64,000 bases of DNA from the NCBI RefSeq assembly GCF_001956915.1, contig NZ_MLJO01000002.1, positions 62,001 to 126,000 on the forward strand, read 5' to 3'. This DNA is from Intrasporangium flavum (GTDB lineage: Bacteria > Actinomycetota > Actinomycetes > Actinomycetales > Dermatophilaceae). A program made the position numbers and the translations under genes. The notes beneath the pieces are model-generated. The model was not told where the DNA came from. It did not search any database and saw only the letters and a program-made list of their open reading frames with translations. Positions 51,972 through 60,167 of the stretch are shown one piece after another. Positions within the stretch are counted from its first letter, which is position 1, and every line of letters begins with the position of its first letter.

Positions 51972-51995
51972 TACCCGGCGTGTCGCGCACGAAAC
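51972..51995 (-). promoter_or_regulatory. SigB/SigF-like promoter of the alcohol dehydrogenase gene
   Basis: On the minus strand GTTT (51995-51992), 15-bp spacer, GGGTA (51976-51972). The -10 element lies 11 bp from the ATG at 51961, so the mRNA would be leaderless or nearly so. Confidence 0.75.
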
Positions 51996-52044
51996 GGTCG
52001 GCCGGAGCGGGGCACGGCGACCGGATGCCGCGAGAGGAGATCCC

Positions 52045-53073
52045 ATGGACACCACCGAAGGCACTGCCACGACGACCCGGTCGCCCACGCCGAGGCCTGC
52101 GCCCACGCCGGTGGGCGCGTCCGGCGACGGAGCACCGGTGGCACTGGTGCTCGGGGCGTCCCGCGGGCTCGGCCTGCTCCTCGCGCGCGAGCTGCTGGGA
52201 CGCGGCCACCGCGTCGTCGTCGCGGCCCGCGACGAGCGCGAGCTGGCCACCGCCGTGGAGCAGCTCGCGGCCGAGGGGGAGGTGCACGCGCGGGCCTGCG
52301 ACGTCGGGGACGCCGATGCCGTCGGAGCCCTCGTCGGCGACGTCGAGCGGGAGATCGGCCCCGTCGAGGTGCTCCTCACCGTGGCCGGCACCATCCAGGT
52401 CGGGCCGGCGCGAGCCATGGCCCTCGGCGACTTCGAGGACGCCATCGCGACGATGACATGGGGCCCGATCCACGCCGCTCTGTCGGTGCTGCCGCACATG
52501 CAGCGTCGTGGCCACGGACGCATCGGCACCGTCACGTCGATCGGCGGGATGGTGTCACCGCCGCACCTGCTGCCCTACGCCACGGCGAAGTTCGGGGCCG
52601 TAGGGTTCTCCGACGGCCTGGCCGCGGCCCTCAGCGGGTCCGGCGTCACCGCCACCACCGTGGTCCCCGGGCTGATGCGCACCGGCTCGCACCAGCGCGC
52701 CACCTTCGCCGGCGACGCTCCCGCGGAGTACGCGTGGTTCGCGCCGGCCGCATCGCTTCCCCTGCTGTCGGTCGACGCCGAGCGCGCGGCCCGGCGCATC
52801 GTCGACGGCGTGCTGGCGGGCAAGCCGATGGTGGTGCTGACGCCGCTCGCCTGGGTCGGCATCCGCGTGCGCGGCCTCGCGCCGGCGACGACCACGCGGG
52901 TGCTCGGGCTGCTCGGGCGGTTGCTGCCGGAGCGGCCCGAGAGGGGCAGCCGTCGCACCGTCGCAGGTCTGGAGGCAGCCCGTCGGCTGGCCTCGCCCCT
53001 CGTGGACCGCCTGACCGTGGCCGGGGACCGCGCAGCGACGCAGACCAACCAGTCCCCGCCGCCGGGGGAGTGA
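52045..53073 (+). CDS. SDR-family oxidoreductase
   Basis: A 342-residue short-chain dehydrogenase. A 30-residue Thr/Pro-rich leader precedes the NAD(P) motif ALVLGASRGLGLLLAREL. The catalytic residues are the Ser in VTSIGG and YATAK (Tyr-x-x-x-Lys). The C-terminal extension (about 280-340) contains a hydrophobic stretch (LAWVGIRVRGLAP) and a basic tail. GAGAGGAG precedes the ATG. It is divergent from the stress-type alcohol dehydrogenase but has no matching sigma-F-like promoter on its own side. The substrate is unknown. Confidence 0.86.
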   Translation: MDTTEGTATTTRSPTPRPAPTPVGASGDGAPVALVLGASRGLGLLLARELLGRGHRVVVAARDERELATAVEQLAAEGEVHARACDVGDADAVGALVGDVEREIGPVEVLLTVAGTIQVGPARAMALGDFEDAIATMTWGPIHAALSVLPHMQRRGHGRIGTVTSIGGMVSPPHLLPYATAKFGAVGFSDGLAAALSGSGVTATTVVPGLMRTGSHQRATFAGDAPAEYAWFAPAASLPLLSVDAERAARRIVDGVLAGKPMVVLTPLAWVGIRVRGLAPATTTRVLGLLGRLLPERPERGSRRTVAGLEAARRLASPLVDRLTVAGDRAATQTNQSPPPGE

Positions 53074-53115
53074 CCCGGGGGAGTGACCCGGGGGAGTGAG
53101 CCGGGGGAGTGACCC
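53064..53115 (+). repeat. 13-bp tandem repeat after the SDR gene
   Basis: Four copies of GGGGGAGTGACCC, one with a single change (GAGCC). The SDR stop codon is inside the first copy. Since 13 is not a multiple of three, the TGA recurs in successive frames, giving stops in all three frames. From 53116 to 53298 no gene is seen. Confidence 0.88.
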
Positions 53116-53298
53116 GGGACCCCGACCGGGCGTCCAGCCTTCTCCCAGCCTTTCCTGACCATCTCCTGACCGAGCCCGGCCGTAGCCCCGGGTGGTGTCG
53201 GATCGTTGACCCGGTCGAGCGAGAACGCCGTCGTTCTCGCCCGATGGTGGTCACCACACGCCTCGGGGGCGTCGTCTCTTCGCGATCCAGGAGAACGC

Positions 53299-55404
53299 AT
53301 GCTGTCACCCACGTCCCGCGTGCCGCGCTTCCGCGCGCCGCGCTCCCGCGCCGTGCCCCTGCTCGCGGCCGCCTCCCTCGTCGGGGGGCTAGTCGCCGCG
53401 GCGCCCGCCCTGGCCGCGACGCCCGACAACGGCTCGGTCTCCGACACGAGCACGAGCGTCCAGTGGTCCGCCGGACCGTTCGCGGCGCCCAACGTCACCG
53501 GCACCACCGGTGACGTCACGTGCGGGCCGGGCCTGTGCGACGACTTCGCCCTGCACGTGACGACACCGGCCGGCTACGGCGACACCCACCAGCTGACGGT
53601 CAAGGTGGGCTGGGGCAACGCCGCCGCCGACTTCGACGTCTACCTGCTCGACCACAGCGGCGCCGTCGTCGCCTCGTCGGCGTCGAGCTCGGACCCCGAG
53701 GTCGTCGTCGTGCCGCCGACGAGCGGTGACTACACCGTGCGGGTCGTGCCCTTCGCCCCGCTCGGGGAGTCGGTCACCGGCACCGCGAGCCTGACCGACG
53801 TGCCGGCCAACCCGGCCCCCGGCACGGCCACGCCGCCGACCTTCAGCCAGTACGGCGCCCCGGCGTCGTTCGCCCGGGCGCACGACGCCGGCGAGCCGTC
53901 CATCGGCAGCAGCCACGCGACGGGCTCGACCTTCTACCAGGCGCTCTACGACACGTACAAGGCCACGTGGGACGACACCGTCTCGCCGTCGAAGGTCACG
54001 TGGACCGACGTCTCGGCCACGCCGGCCAAGGGCTGCGCCACGGGTGGCTCCACCTCGCTCGACCCGATCGGCTTCACCGACGCCAGGACCGGTCGCGTCT
54101 TCGAGAGCCAGCTCGCCGGCAAGACCTCCCTCATGTGCTACTCCGACGACGAGGGCAAGACGTGGTCGCCGAGCCAGGGAGGCGGCCTCAACTCCGGCGT
54201 CGACCACCAGACGGTCGGCGGAGGGCCCTACTCGCCGGGCGGGATCGGTGCGCTGCCCACCTCGACGTACCCGAACGCCGTCTACTACTGCAGCCAGGAC
54301 ATCGCCGACGCCAACTGCGCCTCGAGCCACGACGGTGGCGTGACGTTCGGGCCGGCGATCCCGATGTACTCGCTCCTCGACTGCGGTGGCCTGCACGGTC
54401 ACGTCAAGGTCGCCCCGAACGACGGCACCGTGTACGTGCCGAACAAGTCGTGCGGCGGCAACCAGGCCGTCGCCGTCAGCGAGGACGGCGGCACGACGTG
54501 GTCGGTGCGCAAGGACCCCGCGAGCACCGCGGGCGACTCCGACCCGAGCGTCGGCATCGGCGCCAAGGGCACGGTCTACATGGGCTACCAGGCGGCCGAC
54601 GGCACGCCCCGCGTCGCCGTCAGCCGCGACAAGGGCAAGACGTGGACCGACGACCAGAACGTCGGCGCGAGCCTCGGTGTGCACAACACTGTGTTCCCCG
54701 CCGTCGTCGCCGGTGACGACGACCGCGCCTCGTTCGCCTTCATCGGCAGCACCACCTCCGGCAACTACCAGGACGCGACGAACTTCAAGGGCGACTGGCA
54801 CCTCTACGTCTCGACCACCTACGACGGCGGCAAGAGCTGGGTCACCGTCGACACGACGCCGACCGACCCGGTCCAGCGCGGCTCGATCTGCACCGGCGGC
54901 ACGACGTGCGGCAACGACCGCAACCTGCTCGACTTCATGGACGCCACGGTCGACCGCACCGGACGCGTCGAGGTGGGCTACGCCGACGGGTGCACCGGCG
55001 CGTGCGCCCAGCCCGGCGGCGCCCAGAACTTCGACGCCTACGCCACCATCGCGCGCCAGCAGACCGGCAACACGCTCTACGCCGCCTACGACGCGCTGCC
55101 CAACCTGACGCCGACCGCGATGACGGTGGCCAAGGCGGGTGGGCTCTACGCCACCAGCGCCACCGTCGCCAACACCGGCAAGGCGCCGGCCTCGGGCGTC
55201 ACGGCGCGCCTCTTCGTCGACGGCGTCAACGTGGCCACCTCGGCGCCGACCGACCTCGCAGCGGGCCGGTCCACGACCGTGGCCTTCCCGGGCGTGCGGC
55301 TGGCCAAGGGCACCCACGCGGTCGCCGTCGTGGTCGACCCCGACGGCCGCATCCGCGAGTCGGACGAGGGCGACAACCGGCGCCAGACCCAGGTGACCCG
55401 GTGA
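53299..55404 (+). CDS. Secreted Asp-box (sialidase-like) beta-propeller protein with CARDB domain
   Basis: A 701-residue exported protein. The signal peptide ends near AAPALAA (about residue 40). Residues 45-170 form a pre-peptidase-C-like beta domain (DFDVYLLDHSGAVV). The middle (about 190-600) is a propeller with Asp boxes: SDDEGKTWS, SEDGGTTWS, SRDKGKTWT and TYDGGKSWV. A C-terminal CARDB-type Ig domain (about 615-695) ends the protein. The sialidase catalytic Arg triad is not evident, so it is probably a binding or glycosidase-like protein of unknown target. AGGAGA precedes the ATG. Its stop overlaps the next gene. Confidence 0.85.
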   Translation: MLSPTSRVPRFRAPRSRAVPLLAAASLVGGLVAAAPALAATPDNGSVSDTSTSVQWSAGPFAAPNVTGTTGDVTCGPGLCDDFALHVTTPAGYGDTHQLTVKVGWGNAAADFDVYLLDHSGAVVASSASSSDPEVVVVPPTSGDYTVRVVPFAPLGESVTGTASLTDVPANPAPGTATPPTFSQYGAPASFARAHDAGEPSIGSSHATGSTFYQALYDTYKATWDDTVSPSKVTWTDVSATPAKGCATGGSTSLDPIGFTDARTGRVFESQLAGKTSLMCYSDDEGKTWSPSQGGGLNSGVDHQTVGGGPYSPGGIGALPTSTYPNAVYYCSQDIADANCASSHDGGVTFGPAIPMYSLLDCGGLHGHVKVAPNDGTVYVPNKSCGGNQAVAVSEDGGTTWSVRKDPASTAGDSDPSVGIGAKGTVYMGYQAADGTPRVAVSRDKGKTWTDDQNVGASLGVHNTVFPAVVAGDDDRASFAFIGSTTSGNYQDATNFKGDWHLYVSTTYDGGKSWVTVDTTPTDPVQRGSICTGGTTCGNDRNLLDFMDATVDRTGRVEVGYADGCTGACAQPGGAQNFDAYATIARQQTGNTLYAAYDALPNLTPTAMTVAKAGGLYATSATVANTGKAPASGVTARLFVDGVNVATSAPTDLAAGRSTTVAFPGVRLAKGTHAVAVVVDPDGRIRESDEGDNRRQTQVTR

Positions 55405-55853
55405 GGGCGCGGGTCGGCCTCGCGCTCGGAGCGCTCGCCGGTGTGCTCCTGCTCGCCGGGTGCGGCGACGAGATGGAGGACGCCATGGCCGAGACCGCCT
55501 CGGGGTCGACGCCGGCCCCGCTCGTCTGCGCGAAGGACGCCAAGCCCGTCGCCCTGCCGGACGGGTTCCCCTCGCAGGCAACGCTGCCCGCCGGCTACGT
55601 CGTCTCCGCCGTCGAGGCCCGCAGCGGTGGCCGCACGGTGGTGACGGCCGTGTCGCCGAAGGCGTTCGAGCAGACCCTGGCCGACATGCAGGGCGCGTAC
55701 TCCACGCGCGGCTGGACCGCGTCCGAGGGCGAGGTCGAGGAGCGCGACGCCGAGTCCAACTTCGACGGCAACGGGCTGCGTGGCCGCTGGGCGATCCGGC
55801 AGATCCCGGACTGCACGGGCAACACCTCGGTGAGCGTGCTCATCGGCAAGTGA
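55401..55853 (+). CDS. Small lipoprotein coupled to the secreted Asp-box protein
   Basis: A 150-residue lipoprotein with signal sequence and lipobox LLLAGC (about C21), then a roughly 120-residue domain with two cysteines (VCAKDAKPVALPDGFPSQ; PDCTGNTSVSVLIGK) and alternating strands. No family is recognised. The GTG overlaps the stop of the Asp-box gene (GTGA), so expression is coupled and the two may interact at the cell surface. Confidence 0.78.
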   Translation: MRARVGLALGALAGVLLLAGCGDEMEDAMAETASGSTPAPLVCAKDAKPVALPDGFPSQATLPAGYVVSAVEARSGGRTVVTAVSPKAFEQTLADMQGAYSTRGWTASEGEVEERDAESNFDGNGLRGRWAIRQIPDCTGNTSVSVLIGK

Positions 55854-55957
55854 CCGCTCGGTGGCGGGGCGACCGACGCGCCTCGCCACCGGGCTCCCGG
55901 GTCGCGTCATCGGGCCGCACCGTTTGCAGGACGCCGCAGCCACCTCCGGAGCACCAT

Positions 55958-57778
55958 GTGCTCATGCGCGACGCGGTGTCCGGGGACGGCGGGCGGCGCC
56001 CGGCCCGTCACCGTCCGGCGCCGGGCGACCTCGGCGTGCTCGTCGTCGTCGCTGCCGCCTACTACCTCGGGGCGCGCCTCGGGCTCGGCCTGTCGCTCGT
56101 CGAGCACAACGTGACGCCGCTGTGGCCTCCGACGGGGATCGCGGTGGCCGCCTTCCTGCTGCAGGACCGCAGGCGCTGGACGGCCGTGACGGTGGCGGTG
56201 CTCCTGGCCGCGTTCGCCGTCAACCTGCCGATCAGCACGGGGCCGGTACCGGCGGCCGTGACGGCCCTGGGCAACGCCGCGGCCCCGCTCGTGGCCGCGC
56301 TGCTGCTGCGCCGGGTCGGCTTCCGTCGACAGCTGGACCGCCGGCGCGACGCCCTGGCCATCGTGCTGCTCGGCGCGCTGGCGAGCATGCTCGTCAGCGC
56401 CACCGTCGGGGCCGGCACGCTCGCGGCGTCGGGGTCGATCCCGATGAGCGAGCTGCCCTCCGCGTGGGCCGTGTGGTGGACGGGCGACGCGATGGGCGTC
56501 CTCGTCGTGACGCCGTTCCTCCTCGCGGTGCCGCTCATCACCGACGGCACGTGGGGCCGGTGGCAGTGGCTGGAGGGCGCTGCCGTGCTCGTCGCGACCG
56601 GCCTGGTGTCGGCGTGGGCGGCCTTCTCGCAGCTGGCGGTCCTCGTCCTCGTCCTGCCCGTCCTGGGCTGGGCGGCGTGGCGTCTGCAGCTGCGCGGTGC
56701 CGCACCCGCCGCGCTCGTCGCGTCGGTCGTCGCGACCTCGGCGGCGGCGCACCAGAGCGGACCGTTCGCGGGGCTCAGCCTCCTCGGGCAGATGCTGAGC
56801 CTCCAGTCGTTCAACGCGTGCGTGGCGCTGACGTCGTTCTTCCTCGCCTCGCTCGTCAGCGAGCGCCTCGACGCCGCGGCAGCCCTCTCCCGGTGGGCGG
56901 CCGACCTCGAGGTGCGCGTGGCGCAGCGCACCGCCGACCTGTCCGAGGCGAACGCGCGGCTGCGGCGCGAGATCCGCTCGCGGTCCCGGGCGCAGCGGCA
57001 GCTGAGCCACGAGGAGGCCCGGGCCGAGCGCGAGCACGAGATCGCCGGGGTGCTCCAGCGCAGCATGCTGCCCGGCCGGCTGCCCGACCTGCCCGGCATC
57101 GGCGTGGCCGCCCGGTACGTGCCCGCGACGACCGACGTCCAGGTCGGCGGCGACTGGTACGACGTCATCCCGCTCCAGCGCGGGCGGGTCGGTCTCGTCA
57201 TCGGCGACGTCGCCGGCCACGGCGTGCAGGCCGCGGCGACGATGGCGCAGGTGCGGATGGCCGTGCGTGCGTACGCCGTCGAGGACCCGTCACCGGTGAG
57301 CGTCCTGTGCCGCGTGCACCGGCTGCTGTCACGGCTCGCCGCCGACGAGATGGTCACGCTCGTCTACCTCGTCGCCGACCCCTCGAGCGGCACGGTGCGC
57401 CTCTCGAGCGCCGGCCACCCGCCGCCCCTGCTCGTCCACGCCGGGGCCTCGCGGCACCTCGACGGCGCGCTGTCCCCGCCGCTCGGGGTGACTCCCGAGC
57501 CGTCCTACACCGAGGTCGTCCACGCGCTACCGCCCGGGGCGACCCTGCTGCTCTACACCGACGGCCTCGTCGAACGCCGCGGCGTCGCGATCACGGACGG
57601 CCTCGAACGGCTCGCGGCCAGCGCGGTCCGCCTGGTGGGGGAGGACGGCACCGACCTCGGGGCGCTGTGCGACGCACTCCTGCACGACCTGCTCGGTGAC
57701 GCCGACCGCTCCGACGACGTCGCCCTCGTGGCCGTCCGGACCGAGCCGGTGGTGCAGGGTCGGCCCGACCCGTCCTGA
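55958..57778 (+). CDS. MASE1-PP2C (RsbU-like) phosphatase
   Basis: A 606-residue membrane phosphatase. Residues 25-310 are a MASE1 sensor with about eight membrane segments (NVTPLWPPTGIAVAAFLL). A short coiled coil (RWAADLEVRVAQRTADLSEAN) leads to a SpoIIE/PP2C domain (about 365-600; VGGDWYDVIPL, IGDVAGHGVQAAA, YTDGLVERR, DDVALVAVR), with Asp residues for two metals. Such enzymes dephosphorylate an anti-anti-sigma factor to free a SigB/SigF-type sigma. The GTG at 55958 has GGAG six bases upstream; ATG at 55964 is an alternative. It probably feeds the sigma factor at 46753-47679. Confidence 0.88.
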   Translation: MLMRDAVSGDGGRRPARHRPAPGDLGVLVVVAAAYYLGARLGLGLSLVEHNVTPLWPPTGIAVAAFLLQDRRRWTAVTVAVLLAAFAVNLPISTGPVPAAVTALGNAAAPLVAALLLRRVGFRRQLDRRRDALAIVLLGALASMLVSATVGAGTLAASGSIPMSELPSAWAVWWTGDAMGVLVVTPFLLAVPLITDGTWGRWQWLEGAAVLVATGLVSAWAAFSQLAVLVLVLPVLGWAAWRLQLRGAAPAALVASVVATSAAAHQSGPFAGLSLLGQMLSLQSFNACVALTSFFLASLVSERLDAAAALSRWAADLEVRVAQRTADLSEANARLRREIRSRSRAQRQLSHEEARAEREHEIAGVLQRSMLPGRLPDLPGIGVAARYVPATTDVQVGGDWYDVIPLQRGRVGLVIGDVAGHGVQAAATMAQVRMAVRAYAVEDPSPVSVLCRVHRLLSRLAADEMVTLVYLVADPSSGTVRLSSAGHPPPLLVHAGASRHLDGALSPPLGVTPEPSYTEVVHALPPGATLLLYTDGLVERRGVAITDGLERLAASAVRLVGEDGTDLGALCDALLHDLLGDADRSDDVALVAVRTEPVVQGRPDPS

Positions 57779-57795
57779 GACGGGGTTCGTTCGAC

Positions 57796-57993
57796 TCAGG
57801 AGAAGAGCCAGCGGACGACCGTGACGGCACCGACGACGAGCACCGCGCCGAGGGCCAGCACGCCGACGAGGCACCCGAGCGCGCCGGCGGCCTCGCGCAC
57901 CGAACCACGCGTCCGCTCATCCGGAAGATCGGGGTCAGGGACACGACGGGTCGGGAGGTCCTCGATCGCGGACAACCGGGTGCGCACGTGCAC
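57796..57993 (-). CDS. Small single-segment membrane protein
   Basis: A 65-residue protein: a charged N-terminus (LPTRRVPDPDLPDERTRG) and one C-terminal membrane segment (LGCLVGVLALGAVLVVGAVTVV) ending WLFS. No family is recognised. It is convergent with the PP2C gene. The GTG at 57993 is the assumed start. Confidence 0.5.
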   Translation of the reverse strand: MHVRTRLSAIEDLPTRRVPDPDLPDERTRGSVREAAGALGCLVGVLALGAVLVVGAVTVVRWLFS

Positions 57994-58222
57994 GGAGGTG
58001 GTCGCCGTGTCGGGTCACCGTGGGAGGTCAGCCTCGACGCGCCCCATGAGGCGCTCGCGCAGCTCGCGGTGGGCATCGGAGGTCATCGGGCGAGCATGGC
58101 AGGCAAGGGCGCCCGGCCGCCGGTGGTTTTGCGCGCGTCGCGGCCGACCCGGCCGGGGTCGGGGCCGCACAGACCTACACTGGAGACGCGTCGCTGCAGG
58201 GGATCACGAGGGGTGGACGCTC

Positions 58223-59680
58223 ATGTCGGCTCGACGCTCGACCATCGTCGCGGCCTGTGCCGCGGCCGCGCTCGCGGGGGCTGCCGTCCCCGGCCTGACG
58301 GCCCGCGCCGCGACGCTCGCCGCGCCCGCGCGGGTGACCCTGGTCAGCGCCGCCACCGCGGCACTCACCCCCGTTGACCTCGCCAAGGCGACGCTCGCCC
58401 GGATGACCACGGCCCAGCGCGTCGGCCAGCTGTTCATGGTCGGGGGTCCGGCCACCGGGCTCGGCAGCGCGACCGAGTCGGCCATCACCCGCTACCACGT
58501 CGGCAACCTCGTGCTCACCGGTCGCACGACGAGCGGCACCGCCCCGGTCCGGGCCCTCACTGCCCACGCCGACGCGCTCACCACGTCGGCGGCCACGGCC
58601 GGCGTCCCGTTGTTCATCGCCGCCGACCAGGAGGGTGGCTACGTCCAGGTGCTCCAGGGACCCGGGTACTCCCGGATGCCCACGGCGCTCACCCAGGGCA
58701 GCTGGTCCGACGCCACCCTGACCGCGAACGCGACGACGTGGGGCTGGCAGGTGCTGCGCTCCGGCGTCGACCTCGACCTCGCCCCGGTCATGGACACCGT
58801 CGCCAAGAGCTTCGCCTCCTCCAACCTGCCGATCGGCTACTACCAGCGCGAGTACGGCTACACGCCCTCGGTCGTCGCCGACAAGGGCACGTCCTTCCAG
58901 CGCGGCCTGCAGGTCTCCGGCCTGGCGACGACCCCGAAGCACTTCCCGGGCCTCGGCCGCGTCACGGGCAACACCGACACGTCGGCCGGCGTCACCGACA
59001 CCGTCACGACCCGAACCTCCGCCGACCTCGTCCCCTTCAAGGCGGCGCTCGACGCCCACGCCCGCGTCCTCATGGTGTCCTCGGCGTACTACCGGCTCAT
59101 CGACGCCACGCACCCGGCGGTGTTCTCACCGACGGTCATCGGCGGGATGATCCGCCACGACCTCGGCTTCACCGGCATCGTCATCAGCGACGACCTCGGC
59201 AACGCGCGGCAGGTGACCGGGTGGACGCCGGCCGCCCGCGCGGTCCACTTCCTCGAGGCCGGCGGCGACGTCGTGCTCACCGTGGACCCGACGGTGGTCC
59301 CGGCGATGGTCTCGGCCGTCACGTCGAAGGCCGCCACCGACAGCGCGTTCCGCGCGAAGGTCGACGCCGCCGCCCTCCGGGTGCTCACCGTCAAGGCCCA
59401 GGACGGCCTGCTCGCCCCGCGCCCACCGGTCGACGGCGTGCTCGGCACCTCGACCGTCGTCGCGCTCCAGCGCTGGCTGGGGACCACCCGCACCGGTGTG
59501 TTCGACACGGCGACGATCCGGGCCCTGCAGGCGCGCATCGGGATGACGGTCGTCGGGGTGTGGGGCCCCAACTCGATGGCGGCGATGCAGTCCTACCTCG
59601 GCATCTCACGCGACGGCGCCACCTCCTGGAACGCCCGCACCGTCGCCCAGCTCCAGCGCTACCTGGCCACCCAGCTCTGA
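58223..59680 (+). CDS. Secreted GH3 (NagZ-like) protein with C-terminal peptidoglycan-binding-like repeats
   Basis: A 485-residue exported protein with a signal peptide (cleavage near TARAA, about residue 33). The GH3 domain (about 50-385) has AADQEGGYVQVL, KHFPGLG and ISDDLG, whose Asp is the candidate nucleophile. The usual KHFPGHG...H acid/base dyad reads KHFPGLGRV here, with no obvious catalytic His. The C-terminus (about 395-485) has two or three PG-binding-like helical repeats (VLGTSTVVALQRWLG; VWGPNSMAAMQSYLG). It may be a beta-N-acetylglucosaminidase variant or a non-catalytic wall-binding protein. A GAGGGGTGG site precedes the ATG. Confidence 0.85.
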   Translation: MSARRSTIVAACAAAALAGAAVPGLTARAATLAAPARVTLVSAATAALTPVDLAKATLARMTTAQRVGQLFMVGGPATGLGSATESAITRYHVGNLVLTGRTTSGTAPVRALTAHADALTTSAATAGVPLFIAADQEGGYVQVLQGPGYSRMPTALTQGSWSDATLTANATTWGWQVLRSGVDLDLAPVMDTVAKSFASSNLPIGYYQREYGYTPSVVADKGTSFQRGLQVSGLATTPKHFPGLGRVTGNTDTSAGVTDTVTTRTSADLVPFKAALDAHARVLMVSSAYYRLIDATHPAVFSPTVIGGMIRHDLGFTGIVISDDLGNARQVTGWTPAARAVHFLEAGGDVVLTVDPTVVPAMVSAVTSKAATDSAFRAKVDAAALRVLTVKAQDGLLAPRPPVDGVLGTSTVVALQRWLGTTRTGVFDTATIRALQARIGMTVVGVWGPNSMAAMQSYLGISRDGATSWNARTVAQLQRYLATQL

Positions 59681-59705
59681 GCCGCGCCCGGCCTGCGCCG
59701 ACGCG

Positions 59706-60011
59706 TCAGTCGATCGACTCGCTCCGCACCTCGGTGGTCGGGGCCGGGACGTCGGTGACGCGGGCGGCGTGCGCCGACACAACGTACGGGTTGCCCTGGG
59801 CGACCTCGTCCGCGACGGCCTCGACCCACGGGTCGGGCATCGGTCCCAGACCCGCCGCGTCGACGGCCTCGACGAGCGCCCGGACCACCTCCGGGTGGCT
59901 GCGGCCACCCTCGCGGGCCATGTCGTTGATGATCGTCTGCAGTCGCTCGTCTCGCGCGCGGGCGATGTTCTCGCGCTCGGCGTCGTCCATCGGGTCCGTG
60001 GTCGGCTCCAT
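59706..60011 (-). CDS. Small hypothetical acidic protein
   Basis: A 101-residue soluble helical protein beginning MEPTTDPMDDAERENIARAR, with a conserved-looking centre (EGGRSHPEVVRALVEAVDAAGL, PDPWVEAVADEVAQGNPYVV). GAGGAGG lies five bases before the ATG at 60011; a longer in-frame reading is not supported. It is convergent with the GH3 gene and divergent from the glycosyltransferase gene. No function is known. Confidence 0.68.
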   Translation of the reverse strand: MEPTTDPMDDAERENIARARDERLQTIINDMAREGGRSHPEVVRALVEAVDAAGLGPMPDPWVEAVADEVAQGNPYVVSAHAARVTDVPAPTTEVRSESID

Positions 60012-60167
60012 GGCCGCCTCCTCGGGGTCGGGTTCTCGGTCGGGCGCGCTCCTCCGGAGGTGGCCGTACCCGCTCGGTTCGACTCCGGCACGCTCGTTTC
60101 CTAGACTCTCTGGGTCCATCTGCACGGATCCGGGCTCAGGGGACCGGACGAAGACCGGAAGGCCGTC

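Noticed and set aside
53064..53115. Tandem repeat as a possible CRISPR array
   Set aside because: The 13-bp units are contiguous with no spacers, and no cas gene is present.
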